Assembly: GCF_023091745.1 (NCBI RefSeq)
Contig: NC_068915.1
Coordinates: 55,858,001 to 55,922,000 of the forward strand
Direction: 5' to 3'
DNA from: Budorcas taxicolor
Lineage: Eukaryota > Chordata > Mammalia > Artiodactyla > Bovidae
Length of the DNA stretch: 64,000 nt
Part shown: positions 1-11,295 of the stretch, piece by piece
Layout of the letters: every line of letters begins with the position of its first letter
Numbering within the stretch: the first letter of the stretch is position 1
Translations under genes and position numbers: made by a program
The notes under the pieces: model-generated
The model's database searches: none
Told to the model about the DNA's origin: nothing
The model's input: only the letters and a program-made list of their open reading frames with translations

Positions 1-184
1 TTATGTACAACCCTTTCCCCAATAAATATTCACCATATTCATATGCATATTAATAAAAATGCACTTTATACCAATAAAAAGCCTTGTACTCAAAAGCCTA
101 GTTATCAGCCTAAACCCCTCACTCTGCTTATAACTGGACTGGAGAACTAGGATTTTTTTTTTTTCTTCTTCTTCCTGAAGAAAT
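1..184. other. No gene or repeat recognised
   Basis: AT-rich sequence without a sustained open frame. A short T-rich run lies near 152-166. Nothing else could be assigned. Confidence 0.5.
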
Positions 185-290
185 AGTCATTAAATATTTG
201 AAAACTTGTCCAAGGTCACATAGTTAACATAATTAGTACCTGATTCAGGTTTCTTAACTGATATGCTAAATCAGCTCTCACACTTGATAA
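185..290 (+). repeat. MIR SINE remnant
   Basis: The stretch around ACTTGTCCAAGGTCACATAG resembles the conserved core of the ancient mammalian MIR SINE, and the following bases fit a decayed MIR right half. The copy is diverged and its ends are approximate. Confidence 0.6.
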
Positions 291-671
291 ATAGGAATCT
301 GACATGAAGAAAACTATTTCTCTAGCCTGTCCTCATTATTAGAGGTGTAAAATCAAATTTTTATACTGATAATTAGTATTTTCCAAAAAAATTGTTTTAA
401 TTATTACATTTGTTAAAACAGTACATATTTTATCCAAGACTAGTTCAAAAGGGTAGAGAGATTGTACTTAGGTCCAAATACAGCAAGGAAAAGTGAATGA
501 TAAGGACATTAAGGGTGGAGGGTGAGGAAACTGATCATGTATCAAGGGTGGATAATTCTTACCTAAAATGGACTCAACAGAATTCTTGATAAAGGCAAGC
601 CAATGTCATGGTTTAGTCAAGAGAGCTCAGAGGAGCCTAACTAGTTTGGTCATGGAGACAAATAAGTAGAA
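291..671. other. Unassigned AT-rich DNA
   Basis: I saw no open frame, repeat boundary or motif that I could name. It runs up to the start of recognisable L1 sequence. Confidence 0.4.
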
Positions 672-2611
672 AGTTATCCATGTTTATGAATTAGAAAAAT
701 TAATATTGTTAAAAGGTCCATAGTGCCCAAAGCTATCTGAAGGCTCAGCACAATCCCTGTCAAAATTTCTATGGCATTTTTCACAGAAATAGAAGAAGCA
801 ATCCTAAAACTTGTATGGAAAAGCAAAAGACCCCAGATAGCCAAAGCAATCTCGAGAGAGAACAAAGCTGTAGGCATCACATTTCCTAAGCTCAGACTAC
901 ACTACAAAGCTATAAAAGTGTTGAACTGATATAAAAATGGGCACTTAAGCCATGAAGGAGAATCAGGAACCCAGAAATAAGCCTTTACATATATGGTCAA
1001 CTAATCTTTTACAAGGAAGCCAAGAGTATTTAATGAACAAAGTGTAGTTGCTGCAATAAATGATGTTTGGAAACTGGATAATCACATGCAGAAGAATGAA
1101 ATGGACTTATCTAACTTAAACCATTCACAAAAGTTAATTCAATGAATTAAAGACCTAAAAATGAGAACTAAAACTATAAAATTCCTGGGAGAAAACATAG
1201 GGAAAATTGTCCTTGACAATAGTAATATTTTCTTGGATATATAACATCAAAAGCAAAAATCAACATGTAGAGTTATGTCAAACTAAAAAAACAAACAAAA
1301 CTTCTGTGCAGCGAAAGAAATCGTCCTCAAAATGAAAGGGCAGCCTGTATAATCGGAGAAACTATTTACAAGTCATATATCTGACCATAGTTGATATCTG
1401 AAATATATAAAGTAGTCATATAATTCAATAGCAGAAACAAACAGAACCACACACACACACAATCTAATGTAAAAATGGAGAGAGAAACTGAATTTTTCCA
1501 AAGAAGGCATACAAATGACCAACTGATATATTAAAAGGTACAACATCACTGATCATCAGGGAAATGTAAATCGATGACAATATTACCTAATATCTGTTAG
1601 AATTGTATCCTCAAACATACAGGAGAACACAAGCATTGGTGAGGATGTGAAGAAAAAGAACCATTGTGCACTGTTGGTAGGAATGTAAGTTGGTACAGTA
1701 ACTATGGAAAATGATATGGAAATTCCTTTAAAGAATCAGAAATACAACTACTGGATGATCTGACAGTCTAATTCTGGGTGTATAACTTAAGGATATAAGC
1801 ACTATGGACAGTAAGCAAAATAAAGAAACAACCTACAGGTCCATCTTGGTGGCATTAGTGGTACAGAACCTGCCTTCCAATGCAGGAGACGTAGGACATA
1901 CAGGTTCGATCCCTGCCATGACCTGGAGGAGGGCATGGCAATCTACTCCAGTATTCTTGCCTGGAGAAACCATGGACAGAGAGCCTCGCAGGCTATAGCC
2001 CATGGGATCGCAAAGAGTTGGACACGACTGAAGTGACTTAACACAAACGTCCTTCAATCAATGAATCAATAAGATGTTGTGTACATATATATTACACAAA
2101 CACAATGGAATTATTCAGCTGTGAGATGAAAGGAATCCCTAACCATTTGCAAAAACCTAAGTGAAACTTGAGAGTATTATGTTGAGTGAAATAAGTTAGA
2201 GAAATACTGAATGATCTCACTTGTATATGGAATATAAAAAAGCCAAACTCAAGAAACAAGAGTAGCATGGTAGTCACCAGAGGCTAGGGTGTCAGGGAAA
2301 TTGGGAGTTGTTAGTCAAATGGTGTGAACTTTCACTTATAAATGGAATAAGTTCTGGGGATCTAATGTATGACATGGTGATTATAGTTAATTTTGTATTA
2401 TATATTTGAAAGTTGCTGAGAGTAGATCTTAAATGTCTTCTCACCACAAAGAAAGAAATGTCATTATATTTGACATGAGAGAGGCATTAGTTAATATTTA
2501 TGATGGTAATCATTTTGCAATATAGAAGTGTATTAAATCAATGTTATATACACTTTAAATTTACCCAATTTTGTATGTCAATTATCTCTCAATAAAGCTG
2601 AAAATAATAAA
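672..2611 (+). mobile_element. Old L1 fragment, ORF2 3' part to 3' end
   Basis: The plus strand reads as the C-terminal part of L1 ORF2 (the stretch that codes for a GTEIEEAILKLVWK-like segment near 780-830) followed by the 3' region. It ends in a typical L1 3' terminus, CAATAAAGCTGAAAATAATAAA-like, near 2590-2611. The frame is full of stops and indels, so this is an old, 5'-truncated and dead copy. A Bov SINE splits it at about 1843-2045. The L1 subfamily cannot be fixed by eye; an L1MA-like age is plausible. Confidence 0.75.
1843..2045 (+). mobile_element. Bov-tA type SINE inserted in L1
   Basis: This is a ruminant SINE with a tRNA-Glu-derived head and a BovB-derived tail. A B-box-like GGTTCGATCCC sits at 1903-1913, and the tail motif GTTGGACACGACTGAAGTGA is near 2016-2036. 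It interrupts the old L1 and so is younger than that L1. The internal Pol III promoter looks partly preserved, but no activity is implied. Confidence 0.88.
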
Positions 2612-3093
2612 GTTTGGTCAAAGAGGGAGTCTTGTCAAAACCATAAAAAAATGTAGTTTCTACTCTTTTAAGACAGTGTTACTTTTTCATTACTCCTAGA
2701 AGATGACCAAAGAAATTGTGTGCAGAAACAAGATGCCATAGGTAAATGAGATTTTAATGAATACATAGTATAAGCAAAAATAGAACAGCTATCATCATCA
2801 TGATGAAAAATTGAACTCATCAAAGGATTTAAATAATATAAGAATAAGTTTATTGTAATGAGCTTAATTTCTCTTAAAATTATCAAGAAATTGTAACATT
2901 AGCATTATTATTTGACATTTTATGTTATTTTCATTTTTATATGAAAAGTTAATTTTGTTAGAAGAGCCAATGCACATAATTGCATTTTACTTCGATAAAT
3001 TCAAATCTGGATCTTTTAATGGGATCTTTTTAAAACAAGGCTGTAGCAAAACTTCACTGCATTTTACCAAGAAACCTTGTCCATATATGTAGT
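2612..3093. other. Unassigned AT-rich DNA
   Basis: No gene or named repeat was seen between the old L1 and the BovB copy. A small TCATCATCATGATGA run lies near 2792-2805. Confidence 0.45.
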
Positions 3094-4609
3094 TAACTTA
3101 GAAAGCATCACTATGAACAAAGCTAGTGGAGGTGATGGAATTCCAGTTGAGCTGTTTCAAATCCTAAAAGATGATGCTGTGAAAGTGTTGCACTCAATAT
3201 GCCAGCAAATTTGGAAAATTCATGAGTGGCCACAGGACTGGAAAAGCTCTGTTTTCATTCTAGTCCCAAAGAAAGGCAATGCCAAGAATGCTCAAACTAC
3301 CACACCATTGCACTCATCTCACATGCTAGTAAAGTAATGCTCAAAATTCTCCAAGCCAGGCTTCAGCAATATGTGAACCTTGAACTTCCAGATGTTCAAG
3401 CTGGTTTTAGAAAAGGCAGAGGAACCAGAGATCAAATTGCCAACATCTGCTGGATCATCAAAAAAGCAAGAGAGTACAAGAAAAAAACATCTATTTCTGC
3501 TTTATTGACTATGCCAAAGCCTTTGACTGTGTGGATCACAATAAACTGTGGAAAATTCTGAAAGAGATGGGAATACCAGACCACCTGACCTGCCTCTTGA
3601 GCAACCTATATGCAGGTCAGGAAGCAACAGTTAGAACTGGACATGGAACAACAGACTGGTTCCAAATAGGAAAAGGAGTACATCAAGGCTGTATATTGTC
3701 ACCCTGCATATTTAACTTATATGCAGAGTACATCATGAGAAATGCTGGACTGGAAGAAGCACAAGCTGGAATCAAGATTGCTGGGAGAAATATCAATAAC
3801 CTCAGATATGCAGATGACACCACCCTTATGGCAGAAAGTGAAGAGGAACTAAAAAGCCTCCTGATGAAAGTAAAAGAGGAGAGTGAAAATGTTGGCTTAA
3901 AGCTCAACATTCAGAAAACAAAGATCATGGCATCCGGTCCCATCACTTCATGGGAAATAGATGGGGAAACAGTGGAAACAGTGTCAGACTTTATTTTTGG
4001 GGGCTCCAAAATCACTGCAGATGGTGACTGCAGCCATGAAATTAAAAGACGCTTACTCCTTGGAAGAAAAGTTATGATCAACCTAGATAGCATGTTCAAA
4101 AGCAGAGACATTACTTTGCCAACAAAGGTCCATCTAGTCAAGGCTATGGTTTTTCCAGTGGTCATGTATGGATGTCAGAGGTGGACTGTGAAGAAAGCTG
4201 AGCACCAAAGAATTGATGCTTTTGAACTGTGGTGTTGGAGAAGACTCTTGAGAGTCCCTTGGACTGCAAGGAGATCCAACCAGTCCATTCTGAAGGAGAT
4301 CAGCCCTGGGATTTCTTTGGAGGGAATGATGCTGAAGCTGAAACTCCAGTACTTTGGCCACCTCATGCGAAGAGTTGACTCATTGGAAAAGACTCTGATA
4401 CTGGGAGGGATTGGAAGCAGGAGGAGAAGGGGACGACCCAGGATGAGATGGCTGGATGGTATCACTGACTCGATGGACGTGAGTCTGAGTGAACTCCGGG
4501 AATTGGTGATGGACAGGGAGGCCTGGCGTGCTGCAGTTCATGGGGTCACAAAGAGTCGGACACAACTGAGCGACTGAAGGATTGACTGAAGGGATTGACT
4601 GAAGGGTAT
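3094..4609 (+). mobile_element. BovB (RTE) LINE, 5'-truncated
   Basis: BovB is an RTE-clade LINE with one ORF carrying an AP endonuclease and a reverse transcriptase (RT). This copy starts just before ITMNKASGGDGIPVE, so it lacks the endonuclease, and it runs through the RT to the shared BovB/SINE end. The RT is split into three frames by small indels near 3285 and 3485, the second in an A run. From 3531 the frame stays open to the natural stop. The 3' end carries two to three tandem copies of a GATTGACTGAAG-like unit (about 4577-4609). It is the best preserved BovB RT C-terminus in the window. Confidence 0.95.
3531..4577 (+). pseudogene. BovB reverse transcriptase, C-terminal 348 codons open
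   Basis: This is the longest undisturbed RT frame of the copy. It begins inside the palm (MDHNKLWKIL) and carries the GKGVHQGCILSP segment and the catalytic NLRYADDTTL motif at about residues 91-100. It ends in the conserved C-terminal WLDGITDSMDVSLSEL and KSRTQLSD segments. The first catalytic aspartate (FIDYAKAFD) lies just upstream in the same reading phase at about 3500-3530, but no start codon of the original ORF remains. The parent ORF is about three times longer, so this is a remnant, and no independent function is suggested. Confidence 0.88.
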
Positions 4610-5089
4610 AAGTCTATTTCAACTATCGAAAGCTATAGTAATATATTTATGCAAAGGAAGCATATACATGTAACGAACATTATATCACTTTTAAAAGTTT
4701 TAATATGCTACCTTTTTTCATGAGTTTGTACATTTCATTGAAGTTCACTAAAATGTTGGCAAATAATTGATATTGTTCACTGATTTTTAAAATTTCTTTA
4801 ATCTCTTTTGCCCACTTTAAAAATCATTATTGCACATCTTTTATGTTTCTAGATATATCACTAAAGATATGCCTTTTGATATATTTTATAAAGCAATTTT
4901 TTAGATTTAATCTTTCATGTTGTATATTTTGTCATTAATTTATACTCCTATTTTATTACATATTATAATTTCTTTGGGTTTATTTTGTTACTTTTCAAGT
5001 TCCAGATAGACATGACACATTTTTTTCATGCTGTTCTCATTTTCTTACTTTTTTAAAAAATTACATAATTCATCAATAACACTAAATAT
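4610..5089 (-). mobile_element. Possible old antisense L1 fragment
   Basis: The AT-rich DNA reads on the minus strand like decayed L1 ORF2. The stretch TTTGGGTTTATTTTGTTACT near 4973-4992 is typical of antisense L1. Divergence is high and the ends are guesses. Confidence 0.4.
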
Positions 5090-5370
5090 TTGGAAAATGC
5101 AAATTAAAATCCAGAAAATACCACCTAACACCCATTAGGATGGCTTTAATTAGAAGTCAGACAGCAACAGTTGTTGGCGAGGCTGTGAAGAAACTGGAAA
5201 CCTCAGTCATTGGTAAATGAAGAATGACAATGTCTTATACAACTGAACACTATTCAACAAAAGGAAGGAACTACTGCTGCATGAAATAGTTATGCATCTC
5301 ATTACCCTAAGTGAAAGACACCAAGTCAAAATAATTATGTATTGTATAATTCCATTTATCTTAAGAGTCT
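5090..5370 (+). mobile_element. Old L1 fragment, end of ORF2
   Basis: The plus strand contains ACCCATTAGGATGGCTTTAA followed by a GTTGTTGGCGAGGCTGTGAA-like stretch. Together these mark the 3' part of ancient L1 ORF2. No intact frame remains. It is cut by the minus-strand BovB that follows. Confidence 0.6.
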
Positions 5371-6757
5371 TCTTGTTCAGTCGCTGAGTCATGTCTGACT
5401 CTTAGCAACCCCATGAACTGCAGCATGCCAGGCTTCTCTGAACAAACTCATATCCATTGAATCAGTGATACCATCCAACCATCTAATCCTCTGTTGCCTG
5501 CTTCTCCTCTTGCCCTCAATTTTTCCCAGCGTCAGGGTCTCTTCTACTGAGTCAGCTCTTCACATCAGGTGGCTGAAGTATTGAAGCTTCAGCATCAGTC
5601 CTTCCAATGAATATTCAGCATTGATTTCCTTTAGGATTGACTGGTTAGGACTGATCTCCTTGCTGTCCAAGGGACTCTCAAGAGTCTTCTCCTGTACCTA
5701 GTTTGAAAGCATCAGTTCTTTGGTGCTCAGCTTTCTTTATGGTCCAACTTTCACAACTGTACATGATTACTGGAAAAACTATAGCTTTGACTATAGGGAC
5801 CTTTGTTGGCAAAGTGAAGTCTCTGCTTTTTAAAACACTGTCTAGGTTTAACATAGCTATACTTACAAGGAGCAAGCGTTTTAATTTCATAGCTGCAGTC
5901 ACCATCCACATTGATTTTGGAGTCCAAGAAAATGAAATCTGACACTGTTTCCACACTTTTCTCATCTATTTGCTTTGAAGTGATGGGACTGCATGCCAAG
6001 ATCATTGTTTTTTGAATGTTGAGTTTTAAAACAGCTTTGTCACTCTCCTCTTTCACTTTTATCAAGAGGCTGTTTAGTTCCTTTTCACTTTCTGCCATTA
6101 GTTGTCATCTGCATATCTGAGGTTATAGATATTTTTCCCTACAATCTTGGTTCCAGTGTGAGCTTCATCCAGCCCAGCATTTCACATAATGGACTCTGCA
6201 TAGAAGTTAAATAAACAGGGTACTCCTTTCCCAGGTTTGAACCAGTCCATTGTTCCATGTCCATTTCTAATTGTTGCTTCTTGTCCTGCCTACAGGTTTT
6301 GCAGGAGGCAGGTAAGGTGGTCTGGTATTCCCATCTCTTAAAGAATATTCCACAGTTCGTTGTGATCCACACAGTTGAAGGTTTTAGTGTAGTCAATGAA
6401 GCAGAGGTAGATGTTTTTCTGGGATTCTCTACCATTTTCTGTGATCCAGCATATGTTGGCAATTTGATGTCTGGTTTCTCTGCCGTTTCTAAATCCAGCT
6501 TGTACACCTGGAAGTTCTCAGTTCACATACTGCTGAAGCCTAGCTTGAAGGATTTTGAGCAAAATCTTGCTGGCGTGTGAAATGAGTGCAATTGTACAGT
6601 AATTTGAAAATTATTTGGCATTACCTTTCTTTGAGATTGGAATGAAAACTGACCTTTTCCAGTCCTGTGACCACTGCTGAGTTTTCCAATGTTGCTGGCA
6701 TAATAAGTGCAGCACTTTAACAGCATCATGTTTTAAGATTTGAAATAGCTGCTGTTG
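5371..6757 (-). mobile_element. BovB LINE, minus strand, truncated
   Basis: The 3' end is at about 5371 (TTCAGTCGCTGAGTCATGTC). Reading leftward on the minus strand, the element covers the RT domain from just after GGDGIPVE (near 6757) to the 3' terminus. The frame is broken into pieces of about 95 to 122 codons by stops and indels, so the copy is dead and older-looking than the 3.1 kb copy. The next part of the same ORF, CEVKWTLGS, appears in opposite orientation at about 6986-7040, which suggests a rearranged 5' end. Confidence 0.92.
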
Positions 6758-6971
6758 GCCAGTGGAGTTTATCAGCCACCCAGGAGCCAATGGTACCCTT
6801 GCTTTTTCTCTGCTGTTGGTCACCCTGGGGCCAGCCAACCTGCTGTTGCTGCCACCTCTGCACTTGGAACTGGGGGTGCGGGTCACTCACCTGCTCCCAC
6901 CTCCATCTCTGCTGTGATCTTTGTGAAGCCACTTCCCAGTCCACCAAGGCCTCTTCAGGCAGCCATGGCCA
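6758..6971. other. GC-rich segment between inverted BovB parts
   Basis: About 210 bp that is clearly more GC-rich than its surroundings, with several GCTGTTG/CTGCTCCC-like stretches. It lies between the minus-strand BovB body and a short plus-strand BovB piece. I could not match it to the BovB coding region. It could be a BovB 5' UTR piece, filler DNA copied at an inversion junction, or an older host segment. Confidence 0.4.
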
Positions 6972-7045
6972 GACAGCCTAGAGTGTGAAGTCAAGTGGAC
7001 CTTAGGAAGTATGACTGTGAACAAGCTGGTGGAGGTGATGATGAT
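6972..7045 (+). mobile_element. Short BovB fragment, opposite orientation
   Basis: The bases around GTGAAGTCAAGTGGACCTTA encode CEVKWTLGS, the BovB segment lying immediately 5' of the part present in the minus-strand copy at 5371-6757. That complementarity is what a 5' inversion during insertion would give. Confidence 0.65.
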
Positions 7046-7052
7046 GTGCTTC

Positions 7053-7270
7053 TAGAAGAGGCAAACCTATAGTAACAGAAAGCAGACTATTTTTTGTCCT
7101 GGCTCTGGGGGTGGGAGCAGGAATTGACTAACTACAGACAGTCTTAGGGATCATTTTGGGTGCCAAAATGTTCTCAAAGTGGTTTGTGACGGTCACTGTA
7201 TTTAAAATTAGTGATTGCTGTATTGTATAAATTACACCTTAGTAATACTGCCTTTTAACAACAAAAAAAG
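7053..7270 (+). mobile_element. Old L1 3' end fragment
   Basis: ATAGTAACAGAAAGCAGACT, GGCTCTGGGGGTGGGAGCAG and the following GTTTGTGACGGTCACTGTAT-like stretch match the typical 3' UTR of mammalian L1. The fragment closes in an A-rich AACAACAAAAAAAG end. Confidence 0.65.
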
Positions 7271-7363
7271 TAATTTTCTCTGACTATAACTTTTCTAAAT
7301 ACCTAAGGATATAAATTTCCCTTGAAGCACTGTATTAGCTGAATTCTATGTGTTCTGATATAT

Positions 7364-7476
7364 TTTGTTGTTGTTGTTCAGTTGCTAAGTCGTGTCCGAC
7401 TGTGATTCCATGGACTACAGAACATACCATGCTTCCCTGTCCTTCACTATCTCTGGAGTTTGCTTAAACTGATGTC
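7364..7476 (-). mobile_element. BovB 3' end fragment with TSD
   Basis: A 113 bp minus-strand BovB 3' terminus (CAGTTGCTAAGTCGTGTCCG). It is bounded by a 9 bp direct repeat, CTGATATAT, at 7355-7363 and 7477-7485, so it is a complete, severely 5'-truncated insertion. Confidence 0.85.
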
Positions 7477-7765
7477 CTGATATATAGTTTTTTCATTATT
7501 CATTGGTTTTAAATGTCTTTTACATTTTTATTATTATTTTTACCTTTTTAATTATTTAAGAATGTATTTGAATTTCTAAACATTTATAGCAGTTTTTTAG
7601 CTATTTTAAAAAATGGACTTATTTTTGATTGCATTATCAGAACACAGTGATTACTTTCTAATATGTTGAGGCTTTGATCAATTATTAACTGATTCATGTG
7701 TGCATGAGAAAAGTATGTAATTGCTAACCTTAACACAGAATTCAATATGCTTACACTATGTAAAG

Positions 7766-7975
7766 GTCATCCCTGATAGCTCTGATGGTAAAGAATCTGC
7801 CCACAATGCAGGAGACCTGAGTTCAGTCCCTGAGTTGGGAAGACCTCCTGGAGGAGGGAATGGCTACCCACTCCAGTATTCTTTCCTGGTGAATTTAATG
7901 GACAAAGGAGCCTGGTGGGCGTAGTCTTTGGCGTCGCAAAGAGTCAGACATGACTGAGCAACTAATACTTTCACT
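7766..7975 (+). mobile_element. Bov-tA type SINE
   Basis: The tRNA-derived head (CATCCCTGATAGCTCTGATG), central GAGGAGGGAATGGCTACCCA and BovB-like tail (GAGTCAGACATGACTGAGCA) are in order on the plus strand. It interrupts the old antisense L1. Confidence 0.87.
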
Positions 7976-8163
7976 TTTTTCTTTTTCATACTAAGTAAAA
8001 CTTGCTAGTTGTTCAGCTCTTATATATTCCTTCCGTTTTTTATTATTAAACTTGCATTGTAATAATTTAAAGAGGTTTATTGAACTCTCCCTTAAAATGG
8101 AGAATGTATCAATTTCTTCCTATAGCTCTATTAACTTGACCTCTTAAAGCTTGAGGTTAGTTT

Positions 8164-9551
8164 ATTCAGTTCATTTCAGTCACTCAGTCGTGTCCGACTC
8201 TTTGCGACCCCATGAATTGCAGCACGCCAGGCCTCCCTGTCCATCACCAACTCCCAGAGTTCACTCAGACTCGCGTCCATCGAGTCAGTGATGCCGTCCA
8301 GCCATCTCATCCTCTGTCGTCCCCTTCTCCTCCTGCCCCCAATCCCTCCCAGTATCAAAGTCTTTTCCAATGAGTCAACTCTTCGCATGAGGTGGCCAAA
8401 GTACTGGAGTTTCAGCTTCAGCATCATTCCCTCCAAAGAAATCCCAGGGCTGATCTCCTTCAGAATGGACTGGTTGGATCTCCTTGCAGTCCAAGGGACT
8501 CTCAAGAGTCTTCTCCAACACCACAGTTCAAAAGCATCAATTCTTCAGCACTCAGCTTTCTTCACAGTCCACCTCTCACATCCATACATGACCACTGGAA
8601 AAACCATAGCCTTGACTAGAACGGACCTTAGTTGGCAAAGTAATGTCTCTGCTTTTGAATATGCTATCTAGGTTGGTCATAACTTTTCTTCCAAGGAGTA
8701 AGCGTCTTTTAATTTCATGGCTGCAGTCACCATCTGCAGTGATTTTGGAGCCCCCAAAAATAAAGTCTGACACTGTTTCCACTGTTTCCCCATCTATTTC
8801 CCATGAAGTGATGGGACCGGATGCCATGATCTTTGTTTTCTGAATGTTGAGCTTTAAGCCAACTTTTTCGCTCTCCTCTTTCACTTTCATCAAGAGGCTT
8901 TTTAGTTCCTCTTCACTTTCTGCCATAAGGGTGGTGTCATCTGCATATCTGAGGTTATTGATATTTCTCCCAGCAATCTTGATTCCAGCTTGTGCTTCTT
9001 CCAGTCCAGCATTTCTCATGATGTACTCTGCATATAAGTTAAATAAGCAGGGTGACAATATACAGCCTTGATGTACTCCTTTTCCTATTTGGAACCAGTC
9101 TGTTGTTCCATGTCCAGTTCTAACTGTTCTTCCTGGACTGCATACAGATTTCTCAAGAGGCAGGTCAGGTGGTCTGGTATTCCCATCTCTTTCAGAATTT
9201 TCCACAGTTTATTGTGATCCACACAGTCAAAGGCTTTGGCATAGTCAATAAAGCAGAAATAGATGTTTTTTTCTTGTACTCTCTTGCTTTTTTGATGATC
9301 CAGCAGATGTTGGCAATTTGATCTCTGGTTCCTCTGCCTTTTCTAAAACCAGCGTGAACATCAGGAAGTTCATGGTTCATATATTGCTGAAGCCTGGCTT
9401 GGAGAATTTTGAGCATTACTTTACTAGCGTGTGAGATGCGTGCAACTGTGTGGTAGTTTGAGCATTCTTTGGCATTGCCTTTCTTTGGGATTGGAATGAA
9501 AACTGACCTTTTCCAGTCCTGTGGCCACTGCTGAGTTTTCCAAATTTGCTA
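8164..9551 (-). mobile_element. BovB LINE, minus strand, RT part only
   Basis: The 3' end lies at about 8164 and the 5' truncation near 9551, just inside the WPQDWKRS region of the RT. On the minus strand the frame is open for 109 codons (8176-8505) and 209 codons (8576-9205). The latter holds the catalytic YADD motif. Small indels near 8540, 8620 and 9140 break continuity. The sequence is close to the 3.1 kb copy, so it belongs to the younger BovB group. Confidence 0.95.
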
Positions 9552-9800
9552 GCATATTTAAAATTGGTATGGCTTTTCATAAATAGAATGTATTTTTACT
9601 ATATACTTATGCTCTCCCAATAATGCATTTTAAAAAATCTGTCTGATGTCAGTATAGGTATTCACTTCATCCTTTTACACTAGTTAACTTTCAATCTCTG
9701 TATATGTGTTTGCTTTATGTAACTTTATTATAAACAACATATATGAATTTTAAATATTTTTATAATGTGAACATTTCTGTCTCTATATGACAATTTTAAT

Positions 9801-11085
9801 TCACTTAACATTTTAAAATCAAGAAAAAAGTTATTGAAAAATCTAAACAAATCTATAACTGCTAAGGAATGGATAGTTTAAAATCATCACAGTCCCCTGA
9901 AAACCACAACTTACCCAAATGATTATACAAGTGAGTTTGTTACCTAGCTGAATTTGAGTCCTCTACCCTGTCTATAGTAAAGTCAATCTACCAACACCAG
10001 GTGTGATGAAGGAAAATGCAGAGTTTATTGTAGGTGCCAAGTAGGAGGGCAGGAGTGTGGGCAGCTAAAACAACAACAGCAAAACACCCAAACCAGAGTA
10101 TCTACTACAACCAGTGCACTGGAATTGTATTGGAGAAACTGACTGGGGAGACAGAAGGAGACCTTCCAAACTGGCATTTACCTTGTTGATTTCCCTTTGT
10201 CTTTCCTTATTAGCTTTGCCTGCCTGGTGATTTTGGCAGTGATAGTGACCTATACTTCGGGGATGTAATCACACTACAAGAGATTAGATATAAATGTATT
10301 CTAGCTGTACTTCTATCCCTGAAGGAAAACTATCTCCTACAGTAACATAAAATTATGATCCTAATGTTGATTGGTGAACACAAAATGAGGGCAGAGAATT
10401 GGTTCAGGACTTCAGTATTTAATTGCATCAGGTTTCTAATCTTTACATCTCTTATCAGAATGGAGAGATACCTGCTGCCAAACCAAGCATGGTGAATCTT
10501 TTATCAATGTGCTTGCTCTCTCCCCAAGATAGAGCTAGGAGGAGGAACTGCTGCCATTGATTGCCTAATGGTCTTTCTTTTCTATGTTTTATGCTAATTA
10601 ATCCCTGTTTCTAATAAATAATTCTTTTTTGGATTCGTTAATACCTTCTTTAATCTTGTTCCGCCCAGGAGGTCAACTTCTCTCTTCAAGGTGACTTTGA
10701 ATCTCATCATTTGTGGTAGATTTTATAGTGCTTAGAGAACAGTCATCTTTCTGTTTTCCAAATTCTGAGAGAGCCCCTCACTGTTACCCACATGAATTTA
10801 TACACCCAAATAACTAATCTTATAAAAACTTAGCCACAGACATATGCAAGATCTGTTCTGTTCTTTTTCTGCATTCTCCCTTTGTGCCATTTGTTGGGAA
10901 TTCTAGCAGATTTGGGACAGTTTGACACTGGATTTAAGCAATTAACATTAGCCCTTAGAGTATCAATCTTCCTAGCATATTTTAGAGGACAACTGATATC
11001 TCTGATTGGCCCTTTCTGACTACACGATTTTGTAGTGAAGGTACATGATCTCATCTATCCAACTTTCCATTTGCTTCATATCTTT
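9801..11085. other. Unassigned; possible minus-strand ERV remnant
   Basis: From about 9993 the sequence looks like the inverse of an LTR end (AGAGTTTATTG near 10020). The minus strand at 10830-11054 holds a 74-codon frame rich in Cys, Lys and Asn that resembles ERV coding sequence but lacks a decisive motif. I cannot name it. The rest up to 9990 shows nothing. Confidence 0.25.
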
Positions 11086-11295
11086 TCAAAGTGAAAGTCC
11101 CTCAATCATGTCCAACTCTTTGTGAAGCTATGGACTGTAGCCCCCTAGGCTCCTCTGTCTGTGGGATTCTCCAGGCAAGAATCCTGGAGTGGGTTGCCAT
11201 TCCTTTCTCCAGGGGATCTTCCCAACCCAGGGATCAAACCCTCATCTCCTGTGTTGCAGGCAGATTCTTTACTGTCTGAGACACCAGGGAAGCCA
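11086..11295 (-). mobile_element. Bov-tA type SINE
   Basis: On the plus strand it starts with the inverse of the BovB-like tail and ends with the inverse of the SINE head (GTCTGAGACACCAGGGAAGC). It is nearly full length and lies within otherwise unassigned DNA. Confidence 0.88.

Larger units (their letters stand above)
7271..9800 (-). mobile_element. Old antisense L1, split by three insertions
   Basis: Between insertions, the sequence at 7271-7363, 7477-7765, 7976-8163 and 9552-9800 reads as decayed antisense L1 ORF2 (for example TCAATTTCTTCCTATAGCTC near 8110). It has no usable frame. A BovB 3' piece, a Bov SINE and a longer BovB interrupt it, and the order of L1 segments stays collinear across them. 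Confidence 0.55.

Noticed and set aside
1903..1913. tRNA gene suggested by a B-box match
   Set aside because: The B-box belongs to the tRNA-derived head of a Bov SINE. No cloverleaf can be formed over a normal tRNA length.
6755..6988. Proline/alanine-rich 77-codon frame as an exon
   Set aside because: Only composition supports it. It lies between inverted BovB parts with no splice pattern or known domain.
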